This document shows positions 17,605-25,672 of a stretch of 49,048 nt of DNA, piece by piece (positions within the stretch are counted from its first letter, which is position 1; each line of letters starts with the position of its first letter). This DNA is from Actinokineospora spheciospongiae (GTDB lineage: Bacteria; Actinomycetota; Actinomycetes; Mycobacteriales; Pseudonocardiaceae), in assembly GCF_000564855.1 (NCBI RefSeq), contig NZ_AYXG01000071.1, positions 1 through 49,048 of the forward strand, in the 5' to 3' direction. The notes below the pieces were generated by a model, which saw only the letters and a program-made list of their open reading frames with translations, was not told where the DNA came from and searched no databases. Made by a program: the position numbers and the translations under genes.

Positions 17605-18614
17605 GCGGCTCCACCGAGTTCGGGACGGTCGCGGGTTCGCCCGCGGCCGTCCCGGCCGCCCGGACCCGGGGGTTGCGCAAGGTCTACCGCGGCACGGTCG
17701 CGGTGGACAACGTCGACCTCGAGGTGCCCACCGGCGCGGTGCTGGGGATGCTCGGCCCCAACGGTTCCGGCAAGACCACCACCATCCGGATGCTGCTCGG
17801 CCTGGTCACCCCCACCGCCGGTGAGGTCGAGCTGCTGGGCCGCAAGCTGCCCGAGGGCGCGGCGGAGTCGCTGCCCGAGGTCGGCGCCCTGGTCGAGGGC
17901 CCCGGGTTCCACCCGTTCCTGTCCGGCCGGGAGAACCTGCTGCGCGCCGCCGCCGCCGAGCCGCACCTGTCGACCTCCCGCATCCCGGCGGCGGTCGGCG
18001 CCGCGCTGGAGCGGGTCGGCCTCGCGCACGCGGCCAACCGCCGCTTCCGCGGCTACTCCCTGGGCATGAAGCAGCGGCTGGGCCTGGCCGGGGCGCTGCT
18101 GGTGCCGCGCAGGCTGGTCGTCCTGGACGAGCCCACCAACGGCCTGGACCCGGCGGGCACCCGGGAGATCCGCACGATCATGGCCGACCTGCACGCCGCG
18201 GGCACCACCGTGGTCGTGTCCTCGCACCTGCTCGCCGAGGTCGAGGCCACCTGCACGCACGTGGCCGTGCTCAACCAGGGCACCGTCGTGGCCCAGGGCG
18301 AGCTGGCCGACCTGCTCGACGCGGGCAGCGCCACGCTGCTGGTGTCCACCCCGGAGGTCGAGGCCGCGGTGGACGCGCTGCGCGACCACCGCATCCCGGC
18401 CCGCTCCCTCGCCGAGGGCATCCGGGTCGACCTGACCGCCACCACCGCCCCCGAGGTGGTGGAGACGCTGGTCAAGGCCGGTGTGCCGGTGCACGAGGTG
18501 CGCAGGCAGCGGACCGGCCTGGAAGACCTGTTCGCCCGCCTCACCGAGGACCCGGTCGACGCGGCGGAGCTCGACCCCACCAGCGACCCCCTCGTCCCGC
18601 AGGAGACCCGATGA
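17601..18614 (+). CDS. ABC-2-type exporter ATP-binding protein
   Basis: A 337-aa ATPase of the CcmA/DrrA class. Walker A is GPNGSGKTTTIRMLLGL, the signature YSLGMKQRLGLAGAL, Walker B LVVLDEPTNGLDPAGT, switch His SSHLLAEVE. The C-terminal 90 residues (VSTPEVEAAVDALR ... TGLEDLFARLTED) are the regulatory domain common in this class. Start GTG 17601 overlaps the previous stop; the stop overlaps the permease start (ATGA). Likely drives export of a lipid, peptide or drug with the downstream permease under two-component control; substrate unknown. The first 25 residues (SGSTEFGTVAGSPAAVP) are a non-conserved extension. Confidence 0.9.
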   Translation: MSGSTEFGTVAGSPAAVPAARTRGLRKVYRGTVAVDNVDLEVPTGAVLGMLGPNGSGKTTTIRMLLGLVTPTAGEVELLGRKLPEGAAESLPEVGALVEGPGFHPFLSGRENLLRAAAAEPHLSTSRIPAAVGAALERVGLAHAANRRFRGYSLGMKQRLGLAGALLVPRRLVVLDEPTNGLDPAGTREIRTIMADLHAAGTTVVVSSHLLAEVEATCTHVAVLNQGTVVAQGELADLLDAGSATLLVSTPEVEAAVDALRDHRIPARSLAEGIRVDLTATTAPEVVETLVKAGVPVHEVRRQRTGLEDLFARLTEDPVDAAELDPTSDPLVPQETR

Positions 18615-19468
18615 CCGCCGCCCTGGACGAGCCGCGCGCCACCGCGCGCCGCGCGCCGTTGACCCGGCTGCTGCGCTCCGAGCTGCGGATGGTGCTGCGC
18701 CGCCCGCGCACCCTGATCGGCCTGGCCCTGCTGGCCCTGGTCCCGGTCGTGGCGGGCATCGGCATCGCGATCGCCACCGGCTCGTCGTCCGGGGAATCGG
18801 TCGGCGACGGCCTGGCCTCCCTGGTCGAGGGCAACGGCCTGCTGCTGCCCATCTTCGGGCTGACCATGTCGATGACCATGCTGCTGCCGCTGACCGGCGC
18901 CATGCTCGCCGCCGACGCGCTCGCCGGGGAGGCCGCCAACGGAACCCTGCGCGGGCTGCTCGTGGCCCCGGTCGGGCGGGCCAGGCTGCTGGCGGTGAAG
19001 GCCTTCGGCGTGGCCGCGGTCAGCCTGTTCGCCGTGCTGCTGATGGCCGCCACCGGCATCGTCGCGGGCCTGCTGCTGCTCGGCGGCGACGGGATGCTGA
19101 CCTCCTCGGGCACCACGCTGCCGTTCGGCGCGGGCCTGGGCCGGGTGCTGCTGACGGTCGTGCTGGTCACCGTCCAGGTGTGGGCGCTGGCCGCGGTCGC
19201 GCTGGCGGTGTCGGCGTGGACCGAGCACCCGCTGATCGTCGTCGTGGTCAGCCTGGGCGTGGTGATCGTCTCCGGCGTGCTCAGCGTCATCCCCGCCCTG
19301 GACTGGCTCACCCCGGCGCTGATCACCACGAGCTGGGAGGCCATCCCGGAGGTCGTCAAGGACCCGCTGCCCACCGCGACGCTGCTGACCGGGGTGCTGC
19401 GCGCGGGCTGCTACATCCTGATCGGCTACTCGATCGCCCTGTCCCGGATGCTCACCCGCGACGGCTGA
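18611..19468 (+). CDS. ABC-2-type exporter permease
   Basis: A 285-aa permease with six hydrophobic segments, clearest at residues about 36-58 (LIGLALLALVPVVAGIGIAI), 77-105 (LLLPIFGLTMSMTMLLPLTG), 125-155, 175-200, 210-240 (VVVVSLGVVIVSGVLSV) and the C-terminus (GCYILIGYSIALSRM). ATG 18611 overlaps the ATPase stop. Arg-rich LLRSELRMVLRRPRTLIGL before TM1 is typical of ABC-2 permeases. The last 43 bp overlap the 3' end of the convergent thiamine ATPase gene. Confidence 0.88.
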   Translation: MTAALDEPRATARRAPLTRLLRSELRMVLRRPRTLIGLALLALVPVVAGIGIAIATGSSSGESVGDGLASLVEGNGLLLPIFGLTMSMTMLLPLTGAMLAADALAGEAANGTLRGLLVAPVGRARLLAVKAFGVAAVSLFAVLLMAATGIVAGLLLLGGDGMLTSSGTTLPFGAGLGRVLLTVVLVTVQVWALAAVALAVSAWTEHPLIVVVVSLGVVIVSGVLSVIPALDWLTPALITTSWEAIPEVVKDPLPTATLLTGVLRAGCYILIGYSIALSRMLTRDG

Positions 19469-20436
19469 CCCACCGGCACCACCCCGCCGGGGTCGAGCAC
19501 CAGGGACACCCGGGCGCCGACCTGCGGCGCGGCGGCGATCCCGGCCACGGCGTCGACCCGGCCCAGGCCCTCCGCCGCGACCACGAGCAGCACGTGGTCG
19601 CGGCGGTGGACCCGGGCCGTCACCTCGCCGTGGACCGGACCGGGGCCCACGCGCAGCGCGGACGGGCGCAGCCCCACCCGGCCGCGCCGCGGCGGGTCGC
19701 CGAACACGGCCAGCTCCGCCGCGTCCAGCACCCGGCCGCAGCCGAGGAAGCGGGCGGTCTCGTCGTCCACCGGGTGCGCCCACACCTCGTCCGGCGTCCC
19801 CACCTGCCGGACGCGCCCGGCGCGCATCACCGCGACCCGGTCGGCCAGGGTGAACGCCTCGTCGTGGTCGTGGGTGACCACCAGCGCCGTCGTGCCCGAG
19901 ACCCGCAGCACCCGGGCCAGGTCGACGGCCAACTGCTCGCGCAGCGCCCGGTCCAGCGCCGACAGCGGCTCGTCGAGCAGCAGCACCCGCGGCCGGGGCG
20001 CCAGCGCCCGCGCCAGCGCGACCCGCTGCCGCTCCCCTCCGGACAGCTCACCCACCCGCCGCGCGGCGTGACCGCCCAGCCCCACCAGTTCCAGCAGTTC
20101 GCCGACCCGCGCGTCGCGCTCGGCGCGCGGTGTCCCCGCCATCCGCAGTCCGAACGCGACGTTGCCCGCGACGTCGCGGTGCGGGAAGAGCTGCCCGTCC
20201 TGGAAGACCAGCCCGAACCCGCGCCGGTGCACCGGGACACCCGACAGGTCCACCCCGTCCCAGCACACCGACCCGGTGCCGACCTCCAGCCCCGCCACCG
20301 CCCGCAGCAGCGTCGACTTGCCGCAGCCGGAGGGCCCCAGCAGCGCCAGCACCGACCCGTCCGGCACCTCGAAGTCCACATCGGACACGGCGGCCACGGT
20401 CCCGTAGCGCACCGACAACCCCGACACAGCGAGCAT
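19426..20436 (-). CDS. Thiamine-type ABC importer ATP-binding protein
   Basis: A 336-aa ATPase: GPSGCGKSTLLRAVAGLE (Walker A), VFQDGQLFPHRDVAGNVAFG (Q-loop), LSGGERQRVALARAL (signature), VLLLDEPLSALD (Walker B), VTHDHDEAF (switch His), then a C-terminal TOBE-like part (GRVGLRPSALRVG ... ARVHRRDHVLLVV). This is the ThiQ/PotA/FbpC arrangement. ATG 20436 shares one base with the permease stop (TGATG). Third gene behind a TPP riboswitch, so the substrate is thiamine or a phosphate ester. Longer in-frame extension upstream is a permease shadow. Confidence 0.88.
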   Translation of the reverse strand: MLAVSGLSVRYGTVAAVSDVDFEVPDGSVLALLGPSGCGKSTLLRAVAGLEVGTGSVCWDGVDLSGVPVHRRGFGLVFQDGQLFPHRDVAGNVAFGLRMAGTPRAERDARVGELLELVGLGGHAARRVGELSGGERQRVALARALAPRPRVLLLDEPLSALDRALREQLAVDLARVLRVSGTTALVVTHDHDEAFTLADRVAVMRAGRVRQVGTPDEVWAHPVDDETARFLGCGRVLDAAELAVFGDPPRRGRVGLRPSALRVGPGPVHGEVTARVHRRDHVLLVVAAEGLGRVDAVAGIAAAPQVGARVSLVLDPGGVVPVGQPSRVSIRDRAIE

Positions 20437-22046
20437 CAGAACTCCCCGACCCCGCGCACCCGCAGGCGCTCGACCAGCAGCGCGATCACCACCGTCACCC
20501 CCATCAGCAGCGTGCACGCCGCGTAGGCCATCTGGTTGTTCAGCTCCCCCGGCCGCGCCACCAGCCGCCCGATCACCACCGGCAGCGTCGCGGTGTCCGG
20601 CCGCACCAGGAAGCTGGTGGCACCGAACTCCCCCAGCGCCACCACGTACCCGAAGGCCGCCGAGGCCAGCAGCGACCTCCCGGCCAGCGGGACGTCGACC
20701 TCGCGCCACACCCGCCACGGCCCCGCCCCCAGCGTCGCCGCCGCCTGCCGCAGCCGCTCGTCGACCGACCGCAGCACCGGCAGCAGCGTCCGCACGACGA
20801 GCGGGGTCACGACCAGCGCCTGCGCCAGCGGCACCAGCGCCGCCGAGGTCCGCAGGTCCCCCGGCAGCGCGTCCAGCGTGACCAGGTAGCCGAACCCGAC
20901 CGTCACCGCCGAGACGCCCAGCGGCAGCATCAGCGCGGTGTCGACGGCCTCCACCACCCCCGGCCGGACCCGGCTGCGCCCCAGCGTCACCAGCGCCACC
21001 GAGGCGAGCACCCCCAGCACCAGGGCCAGCAGCGTCGCGTCCGTGGCCACCCGCACCGAGTTCAGCGCCGCCTCCAGGCCGGTGACCTGCAACGAGCCCC
21101 GGAAGCCGGTCCCGGCCAGCGCCTCGTACCCGGCGGTCCCGCCCGCGAACGAGCGCACCACCAGCGTCACGATCGGCACCACCAGCAACACCACCACCGC
21201 GTAGCCCAGCCCGGCCGCGACCCACTCCCCACCGCGCGGTCGCCGCACGGTTTCCGCCTGACCGCGCAGGCTCAGCGCGTTCTCCCGCCGCCGCCGCGCC
21301 ACGGCCCCGACCACCAGCACGCCCACCACGGCCAGGAACTGCACCAGCGACAGCGCCGCCGCGCCCGGCAGGTCCAACAGCTCCACGGTCCGCAGGTAGA
21401 TCTCCGTCTCCAGCGTCCGGTGCCGGGCGCCGCCGAGCAGCAGCACCACCCCGAAACTGGTGGCGCAGAACAGGAACACCACCGCCGCCGCCGACCCCAG
21501 CGCCGGGGTCAGCGCGGGCAGGGTCACCGAGGTGAACGCCCGCCACCGCGAAGCCCCCAGCGCCCGCGCCGCGTCCTCGGCCCGCCGGTCCACGTGCGCC
21601 CACAGCCCGCCGACCGTGCGCGCCACCACGGCCACGTTGAAGAACGCGTTCGCCAGCACGATCGCCACCACCCCGCCGTCGGGCAGCAGCGCCTTGAACG
21701 CCAACCCGACCACGACCGTCGGCAGCACGAACGGCACCAGCACCGCCACCCGCACCAGCGCGCTGCCCGGCACCCTGGCCAGCAGGAACGCCACCGGCAG
21801 TCCGGCGAGCACCGCCACCGCGGTCGACGCGGCGGCCTGGGCGAGGGTGAACCCCACCAGCCGCCACGTCGCCCCCTCGCCGAGGACCCGCAGGACCCCG
21901 GCCGCGCCGGAACCGAACCCGAGCCGCACGATCGCGGCCACCGGCCAGGCGAAGAAGACGGCGAGGAAGCCGAGCGGGACCGCCGCGAACGCCAGCGCCG
22001 CCGCGGGCCTCAGCCCCCGACGGTGCTGCGCCACTGCTCGATCCAC
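20436..22046 (-). CDS. thiP: Thiamine-type ABC importer permease, double-domain
   Basis: A 536-aa inner-membrane protein with two binding-protein-dependent permease domains fused, about 12 hydrophobic segments (for example LAFAAVPLGFLAVFFAWPVA, VVVLLVVPIVTLVVRSF). Two EAA-type loops can be seen: DAARALGASRWRAFTSVTLPA (residues about 165-185) and RQAAATLGAGPWRVWREVDVPLA (about 440-460). This fusion is typical of ThiP/FbpB permeases. The start is GTG 22046, 37 nt inside thiB, or GTG 22034; both overlap. Context (TPP riboswitch, ThiB-like binding protein) gives the substrate. Confidence 0.88.
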   Translation of the reverse strand: MDRAVAQHRRGLRPAAALAFAAVPLGFLAVFFAWPVAAIVRLGFGSGAAGVLRVLGEGATWRLVGFTLAQAAASTAVAVLAGLPVAFLLARVPGSALVRVAVLVPFVLPTVVVGLAFKALLPDGGVVAIVLANAFFNVAVVARTVGGLWAHVDRRAEDAARALGASRWRAFTSVTLPALTPALGSAAAVVFLFCATSFGVVLLLGGARHRTLETEIYLRTVELLDLPGAAALSLVQFLAVVGVLVVGAVARRRRENALSLRGQAETVRRPRGGEWVAAGLGYAVVVLLVVPIVTLVVRSFAGGTAGYEALAGTGFRGSLQVTGLEAALNSVRVATDATLLALVLGVLASVALVTLGRSRVRPGVVEAVDTALMLPLGVSAVTVGFGYLVTLDALPGDLRTSAALVPLAQALVVTPLVVRTLLPVLRSVDERLRQAAATLGAGPWRVWREVDVPLAGRSLLASAAFGYVVALGEFGATSFLVRPDTATLPVVIGRLVARPGELNNQMAYAACTLLMGVTVVIALLVERLRVRGVGEF

Positions 22047-23026
22047 CGCTGCCGCTGCGCCGCGATGTCGGCGGCGGGCAGGGTCGCGGGCTGCTCCGGC
22101 AACGGCGCCGCGGCGGTCCAGGCGTCTGGCAGCGCCACGCCCTCGCGCGCCGGGTAGACGTACATCTTCTCCGGCACGGTCTTCTGGAAGGGCTCCGACA
22201 GCAGGAAGTCGAGCACCTTCTTCGCGTCCTCGGGGTTCTTCGCCCCGTTCAGCACCCCGGCGTACTCGACCTGCCGGAAGCAGGTGTCCAGCAGCGCGGC
22301 GGTCCGCGCCTTCCCGTCCTCCCCCACCTCAGCCGACGGCGACGACGCGTAGGACACCACGATGGGCCGCGGCCCCTTGCCGGAGGAGCCGGAGAACTCC
22401 TGGGTGTAGGCCTCCTCCCACCCGCTGACGACCTTCACGCCGTTGGCCTTGAGCCTGCCCCAGTAGTCGGCCCACCCCTGCTCGCCGTAGTGCGCCACGG
22501 TCCCGAGCAGGAACGCCAGACCCGGCGAGGACGTCGCAGGGTCCTCGACCACGAACTTGTCCTTGTACTTCGGGTCCGCCAGGTCCTCGAAGGTCTTGGG
22601 CACCTCGCCACCGAGCGCCGCGGGGTCCACGTTCACGCACACGTCCCCCACGTCGACCGCCGTGAGCCGCCCGCTGCCGTCGACGGCGTAGCGCTGCGGC
22701 CCCTTGTCCGCCTCCGGGCTCCGGTACTCGGCGAACACCCCCTCGTCGAGCGCCCGGGAGGCGAAGGTGTTGTCGACGCCGAAGGCCACGTCCCCGATGG
22801 GGTTCGCCTTGGTCAGCACCAACTGGTTGGTCAGCGCACCCGCGTCCCCGCTCTTGCGCGGCGCCACGGTGATCCCGGTCCGCGCCTCGAACTCGTCCAG
22901 CACCGCCTGGTCGACGTCGAAGGAGTCGTGGGTGACCAGCACGACGGTGCGGTCGACCGGGGCCTCACCCCCCACGGAACAACCGGCGACCACAGCCAGG
23001 GCGACCAGGGGGACGAGTCGGCGCAT
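22010..23026 (-). CDS. thiB: Thiamine-binding lipoprotein
   Basis: A 338-aa solute-binding protein. The signal peptide RRLVPLVALAVVAGC ends in a lipobox (VAGC), so it is lipid-anchored. ThiB-family motifs include VVLVTHDSFDVD, KSGDAGALTNQLVLTKANP, DVAFGVDNTFASRAL, DVGDVCVNVD and TSSPGLAFLL. ATG 23026 lies 6 nt after AGGAAGG. First gene of a three-gene importer operon whose leader is a TPP riboswitch, so uptake should shut down when thiamine pyrophosphate is plentiful. Residues that stack on the thiazole and pyrimidine cannot be verified without alignment. Confidence 0.9.
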   Translation of the reverse strand: MRRLVPLVALAVVAGCSVGGEAPVDRTVVLVTHDSFDVDQAVLDEFEARTGITVAPRKSGDAGALTNQLVLTKANPIGDVAFGVDNTFASRALDEGVFAEYRSPEADKGPQRYAVDGSGRLTAVDVGDVCVNVDPAALGGEVPKTFEDLADPKYKDKFVVEDPATSSPGLAFLLGTVAHYGEQGWADYWGRLKANGVKVVSGWEEAYTQEFSGSSGKGPRPIVVSYASSPSAEVGEDGKARTAALLDTCFRQVEYAGVLNGAKNPEDAKKVLDFLLSEPFQKTVPEKMYVYPAREGVALPDAWTAAAPLPEQPATLPAADIAAQRQRWIEQWRSTVGG

Positions 23027-23053
23027 CGGGAACCTTCCTCGGGCGTGTGCACA

Positions 23054-23153
23054 CCACGAGGACCTCCCTGCGCGGGCATGACCCCGATCAGGTTCGTACG
23101 GTCGAGGGCTGGGTGGCCCTCCTCTCAGCCCGGCCGATACCGGACTCCCGTGG
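23054..23153 (-). promoter_or_regulatory. TPP riboswitch (THI element) for the thiamine importer
   Basis: On the minus strand the conserved blocks come in order: ACGGGAGT, GGGCTGAGAGGA, AACCTGATCGGGGTCATGCC and GCGCAGGGAGG. P1 closes CCACG (23153-23149) with CGTGG (23058-23054). The aptamer ends 27 nt before the thiB start. The expression platform is not obvious; GTGTGCACAC directly after P1 and the GAGGAAGG ribosome site could trade partners, suggesting translational control. Confidence 0.93.
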
Positions 23154-23207
23154 CAACCCCGACCCTACGCCCAGCGCGGGCGGGCGCGAAGGGCCACCAT
23201 GGGGGCC

Positions 23208-23501
23208 ATGGCGGAACTGTTGAGCGAGCACGAGCAGGGCAAGGCACTGGGGACGCTGCCGAACTGGAGCCGGGGCGAGGGCTCCCTGGTCCGGGAGGTC
23301 GAACTGGAGTCGTTCCCCCAGGCCATCCAGGTGGTCGACCGCGTCGCGGAGATCGCCGAGCGCGACGACCACCACCCGGACATCGACATCCGCTGGCGCA
23401 CGCTCAAGTTCACCCTCAGCACCCACAGCGAGGGCGGCATCACCGAACTCGACGTCGCCCTGGCCACCGAGATCGACGCCGTCCTCGACGCCCTGGGCTG
23501 A
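23208..23501 (+). CDS. Pterin-4a-carbinolamine dehydratase-like protein
   Basis: A 97-aa single-domain protein of the PCD/DCoH family. The signature AERDDHHPDIDIRWRTLKFT holds the paired catalytic His residues (DDHHPDI) and the later THSEGGITELD segment closes the active site. In other organisms it recycles 4a-hydroxytetrahydrobiopterin; many actinobacteria carry the gene without an obvious pterin hydroxylase, so it may act in molybdopterin or folate side chemistry. ATG 23208 was preferred over 23199 because family members begin MAELL(S/T). It ends 3 nt before the convergent next gene. Confidence 0.9.
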   Translation: MAELLSEHEQGKALGTLPNWSRGEGSLVREVELESFPQAIQVVDRVAEIAERDDHHPDIDIRWRTLKFTLSTHSEGGITELDVALATEIDAVLDALG

Positions 23502-23504
23502 CCC

Positions 23505-23858
23505 TCACACCTCCCCGACGAGCGGACTCCCCACCTTCGCGACCTCCGCCCGCACGTCCACGCCCAGCAACTCCAACTTCCGCCACGCCGCGTCCCGCAC
23601 CGCCTCGTCGAACAGCGGCGCGTACCAGGGCAGCAGGGTGGAGATCTCCACGCTGTGCGCGAGCAACCCCCGATCCTTCAACCGCCACAGCCCGAACGAC
23701 GGCGTCGGGTCGAGCACCACCCGCCGCGTCGCCCCGACCGCGCCGAACTCCTCGATCATCCACTCGAACGCGGTGGGGTCGTAGCCGATCTCCACCAGCG
23801 TGTCCACGCCCAGACGGACGTCCCGCTCGAACATCGCCACGAGCTGTTCGGTCACCAT
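23505..23858 (-). CDS. Hypothetical protein, conserved-looking actinobacterial type
   Basis: A 117-aa soluble, Trp-rich protein. I recognise no named domain. Notable segments are DTLVEIGYDPTAFEWMIEEFG, VVLDPTPSFGLWRLKDRGLLAHSVE and LLPWYAPLFDEAVRDAAWRKL. ATG 23858 was chosen; the frame stays open to 23945 but the upstream residues are Arg/Gly-rich and lack bias. The protein is well formed with no internal repeats or membrane segments. It is convergent with the pterin dehydratase and adjoins the Doc remnant. Function unknown. Confidence 0.6.
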   Translation of the reverse strand: MVTEQLVAMFERDVRLGVDTLVEIGYDPTAFEWMIEEFGAVGATRRVVLDPTPSFGLWRLKDRGLLAHSVEISTLLPWYAPLFDEAVRDAAWRKLELLGVDVRAEVAKVGSPLVGEV

Positions 23859-23968
23859 GGGTGAGAAGTCGTGATCCACTCGGTGACCGTTACCCCGTGG
23901 CCGCAACCCGCGCACGCAAGCGTGAAAACCTGAGACCTTGCCCACTTATCGCGCCCGAGCTGCCCACC

Positions 23969-24189
23969 TCAACGGGCGTTCGCCCCGGCGAGCCCGGCAG
24001 ACCGGGGCCACGACTCCAGCAGCGCGGCCGCCTTCTCGAACACGCTGGGGCAGGCGTCCTCTCCCAGCACCGACGTCCGTGGCCGGTGAGTGGCGGAGTC
24101 GAGCAGCCCGGGGTCGCGGACCCGGGGCGCGTGCCCAGGTCACCCGCCGGGAACTCCAGGTCGCCCAGTGCGAGGTGGTCCGGGGTCAC
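23969..24189 (-). pseudogene. Decayed Doc/Fic-family toxin
   Basis: Reading from GTG 24189 gives VTPDHLALGDLEFPAGDL, then the frame must change near 24121-24135 to continue VRDPGLLDSATHRPRTSVLG and GEDACPSVFEKAAALLES, stopping at TGA 23969-23971. This order is the Doc pattern (D-L-G-L-L-x-S-A-x-x-R-P ... A-Y-P-x-x-x-x-K-A-A-A-L-L-x-S). The next block, where Doc has the catalytic H-x-F/L-x-D-G-N-K-R, reads WPRSAGLAGANAR, with the His and the D-G-N-K lost, and the C-terminal third is missing. So it is frameshifted, active-site dead and truncated. No intact antitoxin could be identified upstream. Confidence 0.6.
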
Positions 24190-24381
24190 CGGCGAGCCGG
24201 TCGAGCAGGCCCGCGCAGCGCTGGCGGCCGACAGCGCCCGGACCCGGTCGTCCCGAGGCGGCGGGTCCAGCTCATTTTCGGGCCACGCCCCCTGGTTCCA
24301 TTGCGCGGGGCGGCATCCAGGCCCTCCGGAGCGGATTCGCGCTCGGTCGAAACGGCGTAGCGTGGCCGCGGGGGTGTTCGC

Positions 24382-25341
24382 ATGAAGATCGTGTTGCCCG
24401 GCGGGACCGGGAACGTCGGAGGATTCCTCAGCCGGGCGCTGGCGGCGGCCGGGCACGACGTGGTCGTGCTGACCAGGCGGGCCGGGGTCGACCTCGGGGG
24501 CGGCGTCCGATCGGTGCGGTGGGACGGGCGCACCGTCGGCCCCTGGGCGGAGGAGGTCGACGGCTGCGCGGCGGTGATCAACCTGGCCGGACGCAGCGTC
24601 AGCTGCCGCTACACCGAGGCGAACCTGCGCGAGATGATGGATTCGCGGGTGGACTCCGCGCGGGCCGTCGGCTCGGCTATCGCCCAGGCCGCCGCGCCGC
24701 CGCGGGTGTGGTTGCAGATGAGCACCGCGACGATCTACGCGCACCGGTTCGACCGGGCCAACGACGAGGCCACCGGGATCATCGCGGGCGCCGAGCCGGG
24801 GGTGCCGGGGTACTGGGCGTTCAGCGCCGAGATCGCCGAGCGGTGGGAACTGGCCCAGGAGCAGGCGCCCACCCCCGACACCCGCAAGGTCGCCCTGCGG
24901 ACCGCCATGGTGATGAGCCCGGACCGGGGCAGCGTCTTCGACGTCCTGTCCTGGATGGCCCGACTCGGCCTCGGCGGACCGGTGGCGGGCGGGCGGCAGT
25001 ACGTCTCCTGGATTCACGACCGGGACTTCCTCCGGGCCGTGCAGTTCCTCCTCACCCGGGACGACCTGGCGGGCCCGGTCAACCTCACCGCCCCCGGACC
25101 GCTCCCGCAGCGCGAGTTCATGCGGACCCTGCGCCGGGCCTGGCGGATGCCGATCGGCCTGCCCGCGACGAAGTGGATGGCCGAGGTCGGCGCGTTCGCC
25201 CTGCGGTCGGACACCGAACTGCTGCTCAAGAGCCGCCGCGTCGTCCCCGGCCGCCTGCTCGACAGCGGGTTCACCTTCGACTTCCCCCGCTGGGAGGACG
25301 CCGCCACCGACCTGGCGCGGCGGACCCGGGCACGGAGCTGA
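24382..25341 (+). CDS. SDR-type epimerase, TIGR01777 family (DUF1731)
   Basis: A 319-aa NAD(P)-dependent short-chain-dehydrogenase-like protein. The Rossmann motif is MKIVLPGGTGNVGGFLSRAL (G-x-x-G-x-x-G), followed by GCAAVINLAGRSVSCRYTEA and LRTAMVMSPDRGSVFDVLSW. The C-terminal GPLPQREFMRTLRRAWRMPI and LLKSRRVVPGRLLDSGFTFD match the DUF1731 tail that defines the family (E. coli YfcH type). Substrate unknown. ATG 24382 follows a weak ribosome site. It ends 48 nt from the fossil ychF tail, so before the island arrived it and ychF were convergent neighbours. Confidence 0.88.
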   Translation: MKIVLPGGTGNVGGFLSRALAAAGHDVVVLTRRAGVDLGGGVRSVRWDGRTVGPWAEEVDGCAAVINLAGRSVSCRYTEANLREMMDSRVDSARAVGSAIAQAAAPPRVWLQMSTATIYAHRFDRANDEATGIIAGAEPGVPGYWAFSAEIAERWELAQEQAPTPDTRKVALRTAMVMSPDRGSVFDVLSWMARLGLGGPVAGGRQYVSWIHDRDFLRAVQFLLTRDDLAGPVNLTAPGPLPQREFMRTLRRAWRMPIGLPATKWMAEVGAFALRSDTELLLKSRRVVPGRLLDSGFTFDFPRWEDAATDLARRTRARS

Positions 25342-25389
25342 ATCCGACGAACTCGTGCCGGCAGCCGGGCGGCGTCCAGCCCGCGGGGC

Positions 25390-25413
25390 TCAGACGTTGA
25401 AGCGGAACTCGAC
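25390..25413 (-). pseudogene. ychF: Displaced 3' end of ychF (original C-terminus)
   Basis: On the minus strand 25413-25390 reads GTC GAG TTC CGC TTC AAC GTC TGA, and the codon before is also GTC: VVEFRFNV-stop. YchF proteins end in ...F-x-FNV (for example FLFNV in E. coli, from memory). The resident ychF 6 kb away ends EFRHS instead. This fragment is therefore the original end of that gene, cut off by the insertion. Confidence 0.85.
25403..25413 (-). repeat. Left copy of the 11-bp direct repeat flanking the island
   Basis: CGGAACTCGAC on the plus strand, identical to 31458-31468 and in the same orientation. Both copies fall at the same codon phase of ychF (minus GTC GAG TTC CG). Similarity continues for a few bases on the island side of the left copy (GACAT against CACGT). 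Confidence 0.75.
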
Positions 25414-25593
25414 GACATGCCGAATCGTGCCGACTCTTGGCGCAGAACCTAATCTGAGACACGCCGCTGGTGCATAACCGCAGGTCAAGAGTGGTTTTGT
25501 GTCATGTTAAATCGGAACGCGACTGGCGCAGTATGCGGCCGCCAGGCGCGCAGGCGCTACGCCCTCTGTCCGCACGGCTCGAGCCTATTCGGC

Positions 25594-25621
25594 GGTGACC
25601 GTTGGATCGCCGTGCTAGCAT
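25594..25621 (+). promoter_or_regulatory. Candidate promoter of the abiF leader RNA
   Basis: GGTGAC (25594-25599) and TAGCAT (25616-25621) are separated by 16 bp; TGC directly before TAGCAT makes an extended -10. Transcription would begin near 25628, just before the hairpin. Only a sequence match. Confidence 0.4.
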
Positions 25622-25627
25622 CAAGTC

Positions 25628-25672
25628 ATCACGATCAGCCCGTTGCCGGAAGGCGCGGGCTGATTTTCTTTT
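25628..25672 (+). ncRNA. abiF-type leader RNA: hairpin with GNRA loop and U-tract
   Basis: ATCAGCCCG (25634-25642) pairs with CGGGCTGAT (25656-25664). Inside it, GCC-GGAA-GGC (25645-25654) is a short stem with a GNRA tetraloop, separated by a UU/G internal loop. TTTTCTTTT follows at once, so the RNA end is a textbook intrinsic terminator, 13 nt before the abiF start; U-tracts are rare in this window. Weinberg et al. (2017) described a conserved abiF RNA motif upstream of abiF genes, and later work treats such RNAs as antitoxins of HEPN toxins. Membership is inferred from position and form, not from a covariance model; 5' end uncertain. Confidence 0.65.

Noticed and set aside
24186..24581. Open frames around 24190-24581 as an antitoxin partner for the Doc remnant
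   Set aside because: A weak Asp-Asp-Arg-Val-Arg-Ala-Leu stretch upstream of the toxin start could be an antitoxin tail, but no DNA-binding half can be found and most of it is a shadow of the epimerase gene.
25497..25512. TTAAAT-type -10 at 25507 as an alternative abiF promoter
   Set aside because: The matching -35 (GTCAAG) is poor, and the extended -10 next to the hairpin fits the expected short RNA better.
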